From JAWPMT01 sp965215825 (GTDB lineage Bacteria; Bacteroidota; Bacteroidia; Cytophagales; Cyclobacteriaceae), in assembly GCA_965215825.1 (NCBI GenBank), contig CBDCEM010000003.1:1302001-1366000 (forward strand): 64,000 bases of DNA, given 5' to 3'. Below, piece after piece: positions 17,426 through 26,758 of the stretch; position 1 is the first letter of the stretch, and every line of letters starts with the position of its first letter. Under the pieces are notes generated by a model. That model searched no databases. It saw nothing but the letters and a program-made list of their open reading frames with translations, and was not told the DNA's origin. The position numbers and the translations under genes are program-made.

Positions 17426-17644
17426 ATGGAATCAAACGAATCAGTTATCGTAAAAGGAAGGAATGATCATCGACTATATTCAATTGGTGTTTCTGATTAC
17501 AATCAAATATTGGAACTGATCAATCAGTACCATGAAAGCATTGAAGAATTGCCTGACGAAAATCGCGTGGCTGCTACACCCATACTAGAGGGAAACTCCA
17601 CAGAAAGGTGTGTGTTGCGTGTGAATGAGGTAGTATTTGTTTGA
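17426..17644 (+). CDS. Small hypothetical protein
   Basis: A 72-residue frame starting at ATG 17426, acidic and without signal or membrane segment. Nothing recognisable is seen; it has a plausible helix (YNQILELINQYHESIEELP). It stands alone, 112 bases after the esterase gene and convergent with the serine dehydratase gene. Coding status is uncertain. Confidence 0.4.
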   Translation: MESNESVIVKGRNDHRLYSIGVSDYNQILELINQYHESIEELPDENRVAATPILEGNSTERCVLRVNEVVFV

Positions 17645-17706
17645 ACTCTGATACTGACCTCCAAAAAAGTTGAAATTTGCGAAATCCGTTTATCGATGGA
17701 TCGACC

Positions 17707-19257
17707 TTAACAGTACTGTGCCTTACCCTGCAGCCTGTTTAGGATGGACTGTCCAGTTGGTGTTGCAGCCAATCCACCTAGTCCTGTGCAAGTAAGTTCA
17801 TGCGCCATCATGTCACCCACTTCTTTCATGCTCTGGATTACCTCATCAAAGGGAATTAGATGTTCATAGTTGGCGAGGGCCATGTTCGCGCAAGAAAGGG
17901 CATTGGATGCGGCCATTACATTTTTACCCAGACAGGGTGCTTCAACCCTATTACCGATCGGATCACAAACAATTCCCAGCGAATTCTGCAAGGCCAGAGA
18001 GGCGGCAGCTACCGCCTGGTTCAAGTTACCTTTCATTAACGTAACCAGACCTGCTGCAGCCATGGAGCCTCCAGCGCCTGTTTCTGCCTGACATCCGGCT
18101 ACTTCTGCGGCAAATGTGGCGTGCTCGGAAATGAATACACCTATGATACCGGCAGCTAAGAGCGCTTTGACAATTTCATCTTCTGTTGATCCGTGAAAGT
18201 CTGCGGCTCCCAAAATGGCCCCTGGTAACGCCCCACAGGACCCTGCGGTAGGAGCAGCTACAAATACACCCATCGAGCTTTTCACTTCCATCATGGCTGT
18301 GGTGTATAGGACGATCGTGTTCAGCATGCCACCGTCGAGCAAGCCTTTGGCATTCATTTTGTCCTGGAATCCTAAAGATTGAACAGGTAAGATTCTATCT
18401 TCATATTCTGTTCCTTTTAAGCCTTCCTCCACACCATTTCTCATGGTTCGGGCAATGCTTAGCATTTTCTGAAAGACTTCATTTTTTGATGAATTCCCGC
18501 GAGTACTTTCATATTCAATAGCAAGCTCCCATAGTTCCCACCCTTCGCGTTCCCCAAGTTCCATCATTTCTTTGCACGTAAGGAAAGGTACTTTCAGGCC
18601 TTTTCTTGATAGGGTTGGGAGGACAGGCTTCAAGTAGCAAACCTGATGAACTTCCGCTAACGATTCGATTTCGGCGATACTAGAATCTGTATAAGGAGTT
18701 GGTTTTCGGATTTGTATAAAGGTTTTATGAAGAATGATCTCTTCACTATTATCGCTTGAAAGCGAATCTTTTACATTTTGCGGTTGCTGACAGAAGATTA
18801 ACAATTCGTGATAGTCACCACAGATGCTCAACTTGGAACCGTCTATTTCCTGGATTTCCATCATACCACCACCAGTACTGATGGCATTGATCTTATGACT
18901 CACATTACTATTACTGATTCGGATGCGATAGTTATTTGGGTGACTCGCCCCATAACTCACATAATTCACTTTGATCTCCATTCCTGATTGCGCTACGTGA
19001 GCTTTGTAGTGCATCATACGTGGGTCATTGGCTTGCCATCCCATTAAACCACCATAGAGCCCCATGTCGGTTCCCTGGCTTTCATGTGTCGTGACGAGTG
19101 ATCCGTTCGGATCGTAATCAATTTCTACGTGAGTGATTTCTCCTTGCATCAGATCGTTGAACAGCAGGCCCATGCGACATGCAGCTGCACTGTGCGAACT
19201 GGAGGGTCCCCGCATCACCGGACCGATTACATCATTGAATATGCTTGATATGGCCAT
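17707..19257 (-). CDS. sdaA: L-serine ammonia-lyase (L-serine dehydratase)
   Basis: Iron-sulfur enzyme turning L-serine into pyruvate and ammonia. The 516 residues include the beta domain (start SIFNDVIGPVMRGPSSSHSAAA, SHPNNYRI) and the alpha domain with cysteines in GSCGALPG (Cys341), GCQAETG (Cys389), VCDPIGN (Cys431) and EAPC (Cys442). In the E. coli type, the CQ segment is followed by a further cysteine (ACSMAAAG); here that place reads AGGSMAAAG, more like the Gram-positive two-part enzymes, although both domains are in one chain. Divergent from nothing close; no partner gene. Confidence 0.93.
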   Translation of the reverse strand: MAISSIFNDVIGPVMRGPSSSHSAAACRMGLLFNDLMQGEITHVEIDYDPNGSLVTTHESQGTDMGLYGGLMGWQANDPRMMHYKAHVAQSGMEIKVNYVSYGASHPNNYRIRISNSNVSHKINAISTGGGMMEIQEIDGSKLSICGDYHELLIFCQQPQNVKDSLSSDNSEEIILHKTFIQIRKPTPYTDSSIAEIESLAEVHQVCYLKPVLPTLSRKGLKVPFLTCKEMMELGEREGWELWELAIEYESTRGNSSKNEVFQKMLSIARTMRNGVEEGLKGTEYEDRILPVQSLGFQDKMNAKGLLDGGMLNTIVLYTTAMMEVKSSMGVFVAAPTAGSCGALPGAILGAADFHGSTEDEIVKALLAAGIIGVFISEHATFAAEVAGCQAETGAGGSMAAAGLVTLMKGNLNQAVAAASLALQNSLGIVCDPIGNRVEAPCLGKNVMAASNALSCANMALANYEHLIPFDEVIQSMKEVGDMMAHELTCTGLGGLAATPTGQSILNRLQGKAQYC

Positions 19258-19373
19258 AAGAATACATTTACCTCCTAGTCAAATCTACCGATTTTAGGAA
19301 TCTAATACTCCATAAACAAATTCAAAACATGGTTGAAACCAAGGTTGAACAGGCAAAGCATGTGGTAATCTTA

Positions 19374-20591
19374 CTATTGAGGCAACACCGACTCGTTGTA
19401 GTTATGCTTGTCCTTCGCGAACTCGCGATAGTAATTATTAATCTGGATATCCTGTTCAAGCAAATGCGCAATCAAAGCCGCCCGAATCCAGACGCCATTT
19501 TTAGCTTGTTTGAAATAGATGGCACGCTCGTCCTTATCCACCTCCGTTTCAATTTCCTCATTTCTCGGAAAAGGGTGCATGATTTTGGCGTAGCGTTTCA
19601 TCTTATAAACCAGGTCTTCTGTTAAGAAAAATCTGCTTTTGAGCTCTGGAGTTAAATAGGCATTCATCTCATCGTCGTTGTGCTCATTTTGGATGCGTGT
19701 CATATAGAGTATATCCAGCTTGCCGACGACTTCTTCACTGAGTTCATTTTCCACATGAACTTTAATGCCTGAATTACGAAGCTGAGAGGTCAACTCGTCC
19801 GGAACGCCGAGCTTTGGATGATCGGGGCAAATGAAATAAACCTCAACATTTTTGTAATTATTGGCCAGGATAGACACAAGGGAACGCACTGTTCGGCCAC
19901 GTCCTACATCGCCACAGAATCCGTATACCTTATTGTCAGGACCACCCTTCTTATCCTCCAACTCAGGATACTTCTTCAACAGACGCTCGTATTCGTATGA
20001 ACCTTTGTTGGCAGGGTCCGCAAATTCAAAACTTCGATAGATCGTATAGATATCCAGAAGGGCTTGTGTAGGGTGCTCATCAGCACCTGAACCAGCATTG
20101 ATAATCGGAACGTTCTTGTTATTGAAAGAATGCAGATCGTTCATCAAATAAGCGCAGCACTCGGCAAGATTTGGTCGTACACTTCGCATAATAAGAATGT
20201 CTGCATAACTGGTGTACATTCGGATGGAATCATAAATGGATTCTCCCTTGTATTCAGAAGAAATACTGGTATCACGCGTCTCTGAAATCTCAAGACCCAA
20301 AATCTGACAGGCTTTTTCAAAGGATTTGAAAGTACGCGTCGAGCTTTGGGTGAAATAAAGTTCTGCGCCCTTGTTGGCCAATAGGCTTTTCATGAATTTG
20401 GATCCATTTTCGTCCCGCCTCAAAATCTTAATCTGTTCGGCGAGATTGCTCAAATGGTCTAGTAATTCCCTGCTAAGTTGATCGGAAAAGATCAGGTGAT
20501 TTAGGGATTTGTTGGATTCGAAATCGTTGATTTTGACCTTTTTAGGTCGTTTCAATCGGTCGTTAAAGCGCTGTGTAAGGTCGTGACTCAT
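19374..20591 (-). CDS. pyrB: Aspartate carbamoyltransferase, long variant
   Basis: 405 residues against about 310 for the usual catalytic chain. Carbamoyl phosphate loop SSTRT (84-87 for STRT), the mobile-loop lysine in YKGES (Lys115), HPTQALLD (173-180), GDVGRGRTVRSL, DILYMTR and a C-terminal MHPFPR (usual HPLPR) identify it as the aspartate type. Extra length comes from an N-terminal extension of about 30 residues and a charged insertion at about residues 188-220. No regulatory chain gene (pyrI) is adjacent. Function in pyrimidine synthesis is the likely role. Confidence 0.85.
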   Translation of the reverse strand: MSHDLTQRFNDRLKRPKKVKINDFESNKSLNHLIFSDQLSRELLDHLSNLAEQIKILRRDENGSKFMKSLLANKGAELYFTQSSTRTFKSFEKACQILGLEISETRDTSISSEYKGESIYDSIRMYTSYADILIMRSVRPNLAECCAYLMNDLHSFNNKNVPIINAGSGADEHPTQALLDIYTIYRSFEFADPANKGSYEYERLLKKYPELEDKKGGPDNKVYGFCGDVGRGRTVRSLVSILANNYKNVEVYFICPDHPKLGVPDELTSQLRNSGIKVHVENELSEEVVGKLDILYMTRIQNEHNDDEMNAYLTPELKSRFFLTEDLVYKMKRYAKIMHPFPRNEEIETEVDKDERAIYFKQAKNGVWIRAALIAHLLEQDIQINNYYREFAKDKHNYNESVLPQ

Positions 20592-20788
20592 ATATGGACA
20601 AATTACGCAAAAGTAATACGAGTACAGTTGCCAACAGAAGCGAAGGCCAGGTTTTTTTTATTCGAAGAACGAATACCTATTCCAGGAATAAATGACTTAT
20701 CGATTTCTTCCCAAAAGGGATTTTACTTACAAATACGAAATTAAAACCATTATATTCCTTACATTTACGAAATAAATATCAATTTCAC

Positions 20789-21121
20789 ATGAAAGGAACG
20801 AACCTGGGAGAATTTGAAGAACTCGTTTTGCTAACGGTGGGGATCCTTTACGACAATGCCTATAGCGTGGCTATACAGAAGGAGTTGATTGAACAAACCA
20901 ACAGGAAAATTACTATCAGTTCTGTGCATGCGGCGGTTTACCGGCTAGAGGAAAAAGGACTGTTGGATTCCCGAATGGGAGAGCAGTCCAAATCTCGTGG
21001 AGGCAAGCGCAAACGCCTCTTCACAATTTCCAGAGCTGGGAAAGTAGCCCTCGATAGGGCGAATGAATTACGAAACAACATGCGTAATCAAATTCCGGAA
21101 ATAGCATTTAAGAACCTATGA
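20789..21121 (+). CDS. PadR-family transcriptional regulator
   Basis: 110 residues with the PadR winged helix: LGEFEELVLLTVGIL at the start, recognition helix region SSVHAAVYRLEEKGLL, wing with SRGGKRKRLFTIS, and a short C-terminal helix. Its end overlaps the permease gene by 4 bases, the common arrangement in which PadR controls a MacB/FtsX-like transporter. It probably represses its own operon. Confidence 0.92.
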   Translation: MKGTNLGEFEELVLLTVGILYDNAYSVAIQKELIEQTNRKITISSVHAAVYRLEEKGLLDSRMGEQSKSRGGKRKRLFTISRAGKVALDRANELRNNMRNQIPEIAFKNL

Positions 21122-23793
21122 AGGATCATCAGACTCCCCCAAAATGGCCATTGCGTTTTTTGCGGTGGTTCTGCACGAGTGAGAGGGTGGAGGAAATAGA
21201 AGGAGATCTTTTTGAAATCTGGCTTGAATGGTCAGAAGAGAAAAGCCCTCGAAAGGCCAACCTGCTCTATTGGTGGCTTGTATTTCGCAGCCTACGAAGT
21301 TTTGCACTGACAAGGAATAAAACTCAATATAAATCAGGATTTATCATGTTCTTTTTACATCACCTTAAGGTCACCTTTCGGAATTTGAAGAAACACAGCA
21401 TTACAACAAGTATTAATGTACTTGGGCTTGCTATAGGAATCAGTGCATTCATCGCCATCATGAACGTCGTGAACTATGAGCAAAGTTTCAACCATCATGT
21501 ACCTTCCGGAGATCGGATTTACCGCGTATTCTCTCGGTTTACTGGAGTATTTACGGGCCAGAACAGAGGAGTTAGCACCGCCTTAGTTCCTTATTTGCGA
21601 GAGAATGAATCAGACATAGAGGTGATAACAGCCTTTTTTACTCGCCGGTTCGAGGGAGCACCCGCTTATGGTACTGAACATGACCAACAACCCGAGAAGT
21701 TTGAAGATATCAAAGCGGTTTTGGCAGATTCAATGTTTTTCAATGTTTTCACACAATATGAGTGGTTACTTGGAGACCGGGAAACAGCATTGAACAAACC
21801 GTTTCAATTGGTGTTAACTGAAAATCAGGCTTTCAAGTATTTTGGAGACACACCTTTAGAAGAGGTCATGGGCCGTCAGGTGAATTATCAGGATTCATTG
21901 TCTGTCACTGTGAATGGAATTGTAAAGCAATTTGAAGGAAATTCTGACTTCATTTTTACTGATTTCATATCCATGTCCACGATTAGGGCTTCCTGGCTTA
22001 AAAAGAGTTTTAAATTTTCCTGGAAGGGCACTAGTAGTCATTCTCAGGCTTGGGTGAAAATGCGGGAAAAAGTCGGGGATTTGGATCAAGCGCAGTTTTT
22101 AAAAGCTGCTAACACGTATGTAGCCGATTTAGAAAAAGAAGAATCCTACATTAAACAATTCCATTTGCAACCCCTATCAGAACTCCATTTTTGGGGAGAT
22201 ATAGGTATTTTCGACTTTAGCGGACGTTCACCAGCTGATAAGCAAACGCTACTGATTCTTTCATTGGTATCGCTTGCCGTATTGTTAATTGCAGTTTTTA
22301 ATTTTATTAACCTTGAGTCAGCTCAAGTATCTGTCAAATCAAAAGAAGCGGGTGTAAGGAAAGTAATAGGTGGTAATGCCACATTATTGTTACAGCGATT
22401 TTTGACGGAGAGTCTGGTGGTGACCTTGTTTGCTGTTCTTCTTTCGCTCCCGCTGGCCTATTTTGGTCTGATCTACTTTGAAAGTTTTTTACCTAACCCC
22501 ATCCCGCTGAATTGGGGAGACTTGAATTTTTGGTTGCTTTTGATAACCATATTTTTGGTAGTTGGCGTTTTATCAGGACTTTATCCAGCCATTTTGCTTT
22601 CCTCAGTAAAAACAGCAAACGCGTTGAAAGCCTCTTCCTATAATGTGCAGGGAAAACGCGGCCTTCCTTTATTTCGGAGGATGTTCATCTCTTTTCAGTT
22701 TGCTTTTTCGCAGTTACTTCTGATCTGTACCATAGCCGCCTCTTTGCAATTAAGCTTCATGTTAGACAAGGATCTGGGATTTGAACAAAAGAATATCCTG
22801 AAAATGTATACCCCATGGGGAGAGCCGAAAAACAAGCAAGAGGTACTCATCAATTACTTGGAGGCAGATGCCAAAATTGATGAAGTGCTGTTTCAGGAAG
22901 GCCCTCCAGCTGGCAATGGTGGATACAGTACTGATATTCTAACCTATGTAACCGATGAATCGGAGATTGAAATTGAAGTAGAAAGAAAAGCGGCGGCTCC
23001 CGGATATCTGGAATTTTATGGAATACCATTGCTTGCTGGAGAATTGTGGACTTCTGAAGAACGTAAAGACCAATTAGTGGTAAGTGCGGCTTTTGTACGA
23101 AAAATGGGTTTACCTGATGCAGCTGATGCTGTTGGAAAAGCACTAAAAGGATGGGAGGATAAACCTTTTACAATCGTAGGGGTCATGCAGGATTTCCATA
23201 CGCGCTCTTTGCGTACTGAAATTATTCCGGTGATGTACGTACCGCTCAATGGTTGGGAAAATTGTGTAACGGTGAAGGTGAAATCCAGCGAAGCTGAGGA
23301 AATCATCAATAATATATCTAAACATTGGTCTAAGGTATATCCTGATGATCCGGCTGAAATCACTTTCCTCGATGAAGATGTGCAGAAGTATTACGAATCT
23401 GAACAGCAGACTTCAAGACTTTCTGGGTTCACGACAATTATTGCTATCCTTATATCGAGTTTGGGGTTATTTGGGCTAGTTTCTCTCACGATTGTCCATC
23501 GAACAAAAGAAGTGGGGATACGGAAAGTACTGGGTGCTTCGATGATGCAGATCGGTTATTTGATCACCAGTGAATTTATGATCATGACTTTGATCGCTTT
23601 TTGCCTGGCTGCACCATTCGCATACTATGCCATCGATTATTGGATGGAGTCATTTGCCTATCACACTGACATTGGCTGGTGGGTGTATTTGACAGGTGGT
23701 TTGATATCTATAGTAGTGGCACTAACGGCGATCGGTTCCAAAGTATATAGCTCGACTCAGACCAATCCAGTAGAAGCATTGAGATACGAGTAG
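21118..23793 (+). CDS. MacB/FtsX-type ABC permease with prefix domain
   Basis: 891 residues. The first 75 or so residues form a cytosolic prefix domain (PPKWPLRFLRWFC, EEIEGDLFEIW) found in Bacteroidota and Acidobacteria permeases coupled with PadR. Then come two FtsX repeats: a helix at about 95-115, a large periplasmic domain, three helices at about 375-500, a linker and a second repeat ending in three helices (ISSLGLFGLVSLTIV, then VGIRKVLGAS). It has no ATPase domain; the ATPase gene 174 bases downstream is the likely partner. Function: mechanical or export transport of unknown substrate. Confidence 0.92.
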   Translation: MKDHQTPPKWPLRFLRWFCTSERVEEIEGDLFEIWLEWSEEKSPRKANLLYWWLVFRSLRSFALTRNKTQYKSGFIMFFLHHLKVTFRNLKKHSITTSINVLGLAIGISAFIAIMNVVNYEQSFNHHVPSGDRIYRVFSRFTGVFTGQNRGVSTALVPYLRENESDIEVITAFFTRRFEGAPAYGTEHDQQPEKFEDIKAVLADSMFFNVFTQYEWLLGDRETALNKPFQLVLTENQAFKYFGDTPLEEVMGRQVNYQDSLSVTVNGIVKQFEGNSDFIFTDFISMSTIRASWLKKSFKFSWKGTSSHSQAWVKMREKVGDLDQAQFLKAANTYVADLEKEESYIKQFHLQPLSELHFWGDIGIFDFSGRSPADKQTLLILSLVSLAVLLIAVFNFINLESAQVSVKSKEAGVRKVIGGNATLLLQRFLTESLVVTLFAVLLSLPLAYFGLIYFESFLPNPIPLNWGDLNFWLLLITIFLVVGVLSGLYPAILLSSVKTANALKASSYNVQGKRGLPLFRRMFISFQFAFSQLLLICTIAASLQLSFMLDKDLGFEQKNILKMYTPWGEPKNKQEVLINYLEADAKIDEVLFQEGPPAGNGGYSTDILTYVTDESEIEIEVERKAAAPGYLEFYGIPLLAGELWTSEERKDQLVVSAAFVRKMGLPDAADAVGKALKGWEDKPFTIVGVMQDFHTRSLRTEIIPVMYVPLNGWENCVTVKVKSSEAEEIINNISKHWSKVYPDDPAEITFLDEDVQKYYESEQQTSRLSGFTTIIAILISSLGLFGLVSLTIVHRTKEVGIRKVLGASMMQIGYLITSEFMIMTLIAFCLAAPFAYYAIDYWMESFAYHTDIGWWVYLTGGLISIVVALTAIGSKVYSSTQTNPVEALRYE

Positions 23794-23896
23794 GGAAACC
23801 AGTTGATCCTAAATGACCAGATATTGTATCAATACCGGACATTCGGTGTTATTTAATTTAATATTAATTTATTGATTATCAGCTACTTAATTAAAG

Positions 23897-23912
23897 TGGC
23901 ATATCTTCTGTA
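23897..23912 (+). promoter_or_regulatory. Possible sigma-54-like promoter before the ABC ATPase gene
   Basis: TGGCATA, four bases, then CTGTA gives a partial match to the -24/-12 consensus TGGCACG-N4-TTGCW, with GG and GT at the right spacing but GT in place of GC. It lies about 55 bases before the ATG. Weak evidence. Confidence 0.25.
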
Positions 23913-23967
23913 GAATATCCATTGCAGCCTTAATCAGGGCGCATTAAATTGAGGAAATTTTTCATAT

Positions 23968-24630
23968 ATGATCAAGCTGGTTAACCTCGACAAGTATGTC
24001 GATTCAAAATATCAACGGGTATTTATTCTTAAGAATATCAATCTGGAAATTAAGGAGGGTGAATTTGTGAGCATCATGGGCCCTAGTGGTTCAGGGAAAT
24101 CTACGCTCTTGAATTTGATTGGTATGCTGGATCGTCCCTCAGCTGGAGAATATTACTTTTTAGATGAGCCAGTACATAAATTCAACGAGAGAAAGACATC
24201 CAAGATTCACAAGGAGCATATAGGTTTTATATTCCAGGCATACCATCTGATTGATGAACTCAACGTGTATGAAAACATCGAAACCCCTCTACTTTACAGA
24301 GGAGTGAAGAGAAAGGAACGCGCTAGTATGGTTGCTGAAATGCTGGACCGTTTTCAAATGGTTGCTAAGAAAGACTTGTTCCCCGAGCAATTATCAGGAG
24401 GACAACAGCAATTAGTGGGCATTGCACGTGCTATCATAGGAAAACCAAGATTACTATTGGCAGATGAGCCTACCGGAAACTTGCATTCTGAGCAAGGAGA
24501 GGAGATCATGAAAATCTTTACTGAATTAAATAAAGAAGGCATGTCGATCATTCAGGTGACCCACTCCGAAAAGAACGCCGAGTTTGGATCACGGACCATT
24601 CGTTTGGAAGATGGAATGTTGAAAAGTTAA
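23968..24630 (+). CDS. ABC transporter ATP-binding protein, LolD/MacB type
   Basis: 220 residues with Walker A GPSGSGKST (38-46), signature LSGGQQQ (142-148), Walker B and D-loop LLLADEPTGNL (162-172) and a switch histidine in QVTHSE. The family serves FtsX-type permeases, so it is the likely motor of the permease encoded just upstream. It has its own leader of 174 bases, so it may also be made separately and serve other permeases. Confidence 0.93.
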   Translation: MIKLVNLDKYVDSKYQRVFILKNINLEIKEGEFVSIMGPSGSGKSTLLNLIGMLDRPSAGEYYFLDEPVHKFNERKTSKIHKEHIGFIFQAYHLIDELNVYENIETPLLYRGVKRKERASMVAEMLDRFQMVAKKDLFPEQLSGGQQQLVGIARAIIGKPRLLLADEPTGNLHSEQGEEIMKIFTELNKEGMSIIQVTHSEKNAEFGSRTIRLEDGMLKS

Positions 24631-24641
24631 TACCTTCTCGA

Positions 24642-25436
24642 TCAGAGGAAGCCTTTTGAAGAGGCTTCTTCTTTGATCTGTTCTGCTGCATCACCCAGAT
24701 ATCGGTCGATAACCCAGTGTGCCAGATAGATCAGAGGTGTGATACCAAGAGCAACTGCAAATTTGTAGATGTAGTTGGAAGTACCCACTGAGAGTACTTG
24801 GGATACGGACCAGGAAGCATCACTGGGAGCCAGAAAGTAGAAAGCCAGAAACAATACCACAAAACTATCTACCAATTGGGAGATCAGCGTAGATCCAGTG
24901 GCCCTAAGCCAGATCATTTTGCCTTTAGCCAATTTCCTCAATTTTTGAAAAATCAATACATCCAGAAGTTGTCCTGCCAGAAAGGCTATTAAAGAGCCAA
25001 CAATAATTCGGTTGCTTTGTATGAAGATCTTGTTGAAGGCATAGTTGACATTAAACGGATTACCTGCATCGTCTGTGGCATTCACATTGAGCCAAAACTC
25101 CGCTGGGCTTAAACCTGAAACAATCCAGATAACGAAAAACGAATAGGTGATCATACCCGCTGCTATCAGGGACATCTTTCTTACGCCACGTTTGCCAAAA
25201 TACTCATTGGCAATGTCTGTGAAGATGAACACAACTGGCCAAATGACGACCCCTGCAGTGAGATTGAAACTGGGATAAAAGCCGAAAATATTAAAGGAAT
25301 TGGGTGTTAACCCCACGGTTTCCTCGAAAGAAAATATTTTGTTTCCTATCATTTCCGCCAATACGGCATTTGTCAGGAAAATAGCCGTCAGCACGATGAA
25401 GAGATTCTGCTTTTTCTTTTCGGTATTACTGTTCAT
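24642..25436 (-). CDS. Queuosine precursor transporter (YhhQ/VUT family)
   Basis: 264 residues from the ATG at 25436, with about six transmembrane segments. The YhhQ pattern is seen in FLTNAVLAEMIGNKIF, WPVVFIFTDIANEYFGKRGVRK and the late segment STLISQLVDSFVVLF. Family members import queuine or preQ0/preQ1 for tRNA modification. The start overlaps the end of the RNase Z gene by 11 bases, so the two tRNA-related functions are translationally linked. Confidence 0.9.
   Translation of the reverse strand: MNSNTEKKKQNLFIVLTAIFLTNAVLAEMIGNKIFSFEETVGLTPNSFNIFGFYPSFNLTAGVVIWPVVFIFTDIANEYFGKRGVRKMSLIAAGMITYSFFVIWIVSGLSPAEFWLNVNATDDAGNPFNVNYAFNKIFIQSNRIIVGSLIAFLAGQLLDVLIFQKLRKLAKGKMIWLRATGSTLISQLVDSFVVLFLAFYFLAPSDASWSVSQVLSVGTSNYIYKFAVALGITPLIYLAHWVIDRYLGDAAEQIKEEASSKGFL
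24648..24674 (+). terminator. Possible terminator between convergent genes
   Basis: Stem GAAGCC (24648-24653) and GGCTTC (24663-24668) with a 9-base loop, followed by TTCTTT. It lies just after the ABC ATPase stop and inside the last codons of the convergent transporter gene. The T run is short, so this is a modest call. Confidence 0.4.
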
Positions 25437-26346
25437 CGATTTCAAAAATGTGACCTTCAGCTGCAATTTCAGTCTTTTCAAAAACCTCCAGCGCTTCTTC
25501 TAATACGGGCTCCAGATTTCTGTAGCGTGTAGAAAAATGACCGATTAATAACCTCCCGACTTCAGCATCTTTGGCAAGAGTAGCTGCCTGACGTGCTGTG
25601 GTATGGTAGGTATTTTTTGCTCTTTCTTCCATTTCACTCGTGAAAGTCGCTTCGTGATACAACATGTCCACTTGTTTAATGCTTGAAACCAGCTCGGGTT
25701 TGTATCGGGTGTCAGAGCAGAAGGCGTAACTCAGGGCTCGTAGTGGGTCCAGAGTTACGTCCTTATTTTTATGCAGCAAATTGCCTTCCTCATCAACAAG
25801 ATCTTCACCACATTTGAGTTTGTAGATTTCGGAAGGAGGTAGCTTTTCGGGAAGTTTTAACTTGTCGATTCTGCGCTTCTTTGGCTTTTCTTTAAAAAGA
25901 TATCCGGAGCATGGTACACGATGATCAAGAGGTATAGTAGTGATCGTAAATTTTGGATGATCAACGATAGTACTGACCTCTCCGGGTACCCATTCAGTGA
26001 AATTGATTTTGAAATTGAGAGTGGTCTCGGAGTGTTTCAGTTGCAGACTGAGGATGTCCGATAATCCTGGAGGACCAATGAGCGCCAATTCTTTTTTCCT
26101 ACCAAACAAGTGCAGGGTAGACAACAAGCCGATAAGGCCGTAATAATGATCGCCATGCAGATGACTAATCACGATAATGTTAATTTTCGAGATCTTCACC
26201 TGATGTTTTCTCATCAGAAGCTGGGTGCCTTCTCCACAATCTATCAGGACATACTGGTCCTGTATTTTTAGAACTTGTGAAGTTTGATGTCTACCGTGTG
26301 CAAAGGCTGCCGAATTGGAGCCGAGTATTTGTAAAGCGATCGACAA
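25426..26346 (-). CDS. rnz: Ribonuclease Z
   Basis: Metallo-beta-lactamase-fold endonuclease of 306 residues that trims the 3' trailer of tRNA precursors. The zinc motif HLHGDH is at 62-67, preceded by DCGEGTQ at 36-42; further ligands are visible in the C-terminal half (FCSDTRY, HEATF, LLIGHFSTRY). Typical length for the bacterial short form. It starts 3 bases after the STAS gene. Confidence 0.95.
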   Translation of the reverse strand: MSIALQILGSNSAAFAHGRHQTSQVLKIQDQYVLIDCGEGTQLLMRKHQVKISKINIIVISHLHGDHYYGLIGLLSTLHLFGRKKELALIGPPGLSDILSLQLKHSETTLNFKINFTEWVPGEVSTIVDHPKFTITTIPLDHRVPCSGYLFKEKPKKRRIDKLKLPEKLPPSEIYKLKCGEDLVDEEGNLLHKNKDVTLDPLRALSYAFCSDTRYKPELVSSIKQVDMLYHEATFTSEMEERAKNTYHTTARQAATLAKDAEVGRLLIGHFSTRYRNLEPVLEEALEVFEKTEIAAEGHIFEIDEQ

Positions 26347-26349
26347 GCC

Positions 26350-26727
26350 CTATTCTGCAGCTTCGTCGTTGAATCCTTTTTCCAGAGAGTTCATGAATAC
26401 CATATCCACCGCTTCCTCCTGAGTTGGTGTGATTTCCATCACTTTGTCCAATTGACTGATTTTGATCAATTTCATGACATGTTCTTGAACATCGCACAAG
26501 ACAAATGAGCCTTTTTCCCCGAAAAGGCGATTGGCTACCAGCAAAGCACTCAATCCCGAAGAATCGGAATATTTCACATTAGCCAGGTTGATGATCAAGT
26601 TCTCAACACCATCTGAATCTAGCTTTACCAATTCTGATTTCACCTCAGGAGCAATTGTGGTATCCAACTTTTCTTCATCTAATTTGATGATGGTGTATTT
26701 GTCTTGTCTATCTACTGAAAATTTCAT
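26350..26727 (-). CDS. STAS-domain anti-sigma factor antagonist
   Basis: 125 residues with the SpoIIAA-like STAS fold. The phosphorylatable serine is in YSDSSGL (DSSG at 55-58), after the strand LIINLANVK. Such proteins bind and release anti-sigma kinases when dephosphorylated. No cognate kinase or sigma factor gene is adjacent; it sits between purC and rnz. The C-terminal 25 residues are an acidic tail. Confidence 0.88.
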   Translation of the reverse strand: MKFSVDRQDKYTIIKLDEEKLDTTIAPEVKSELVKLDSDGVENLIINLANVKYSDSSGLSALLVANRLFGEKGSFVLCDVQEHVMKLIKISQLDKVMEITPTQEEAVDMVFMNSLEKGFNDEAAE

Positions 26728-26758
26728 TTTGTTTGATTTAAGGCTTCTTCGTGCGATT

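Noticed and set aside
19329..19625. Plus-strand frame overlapping the end of pyrB
   Set aside because: Mostly antisense to conserved pyrB codons and without family pattern.
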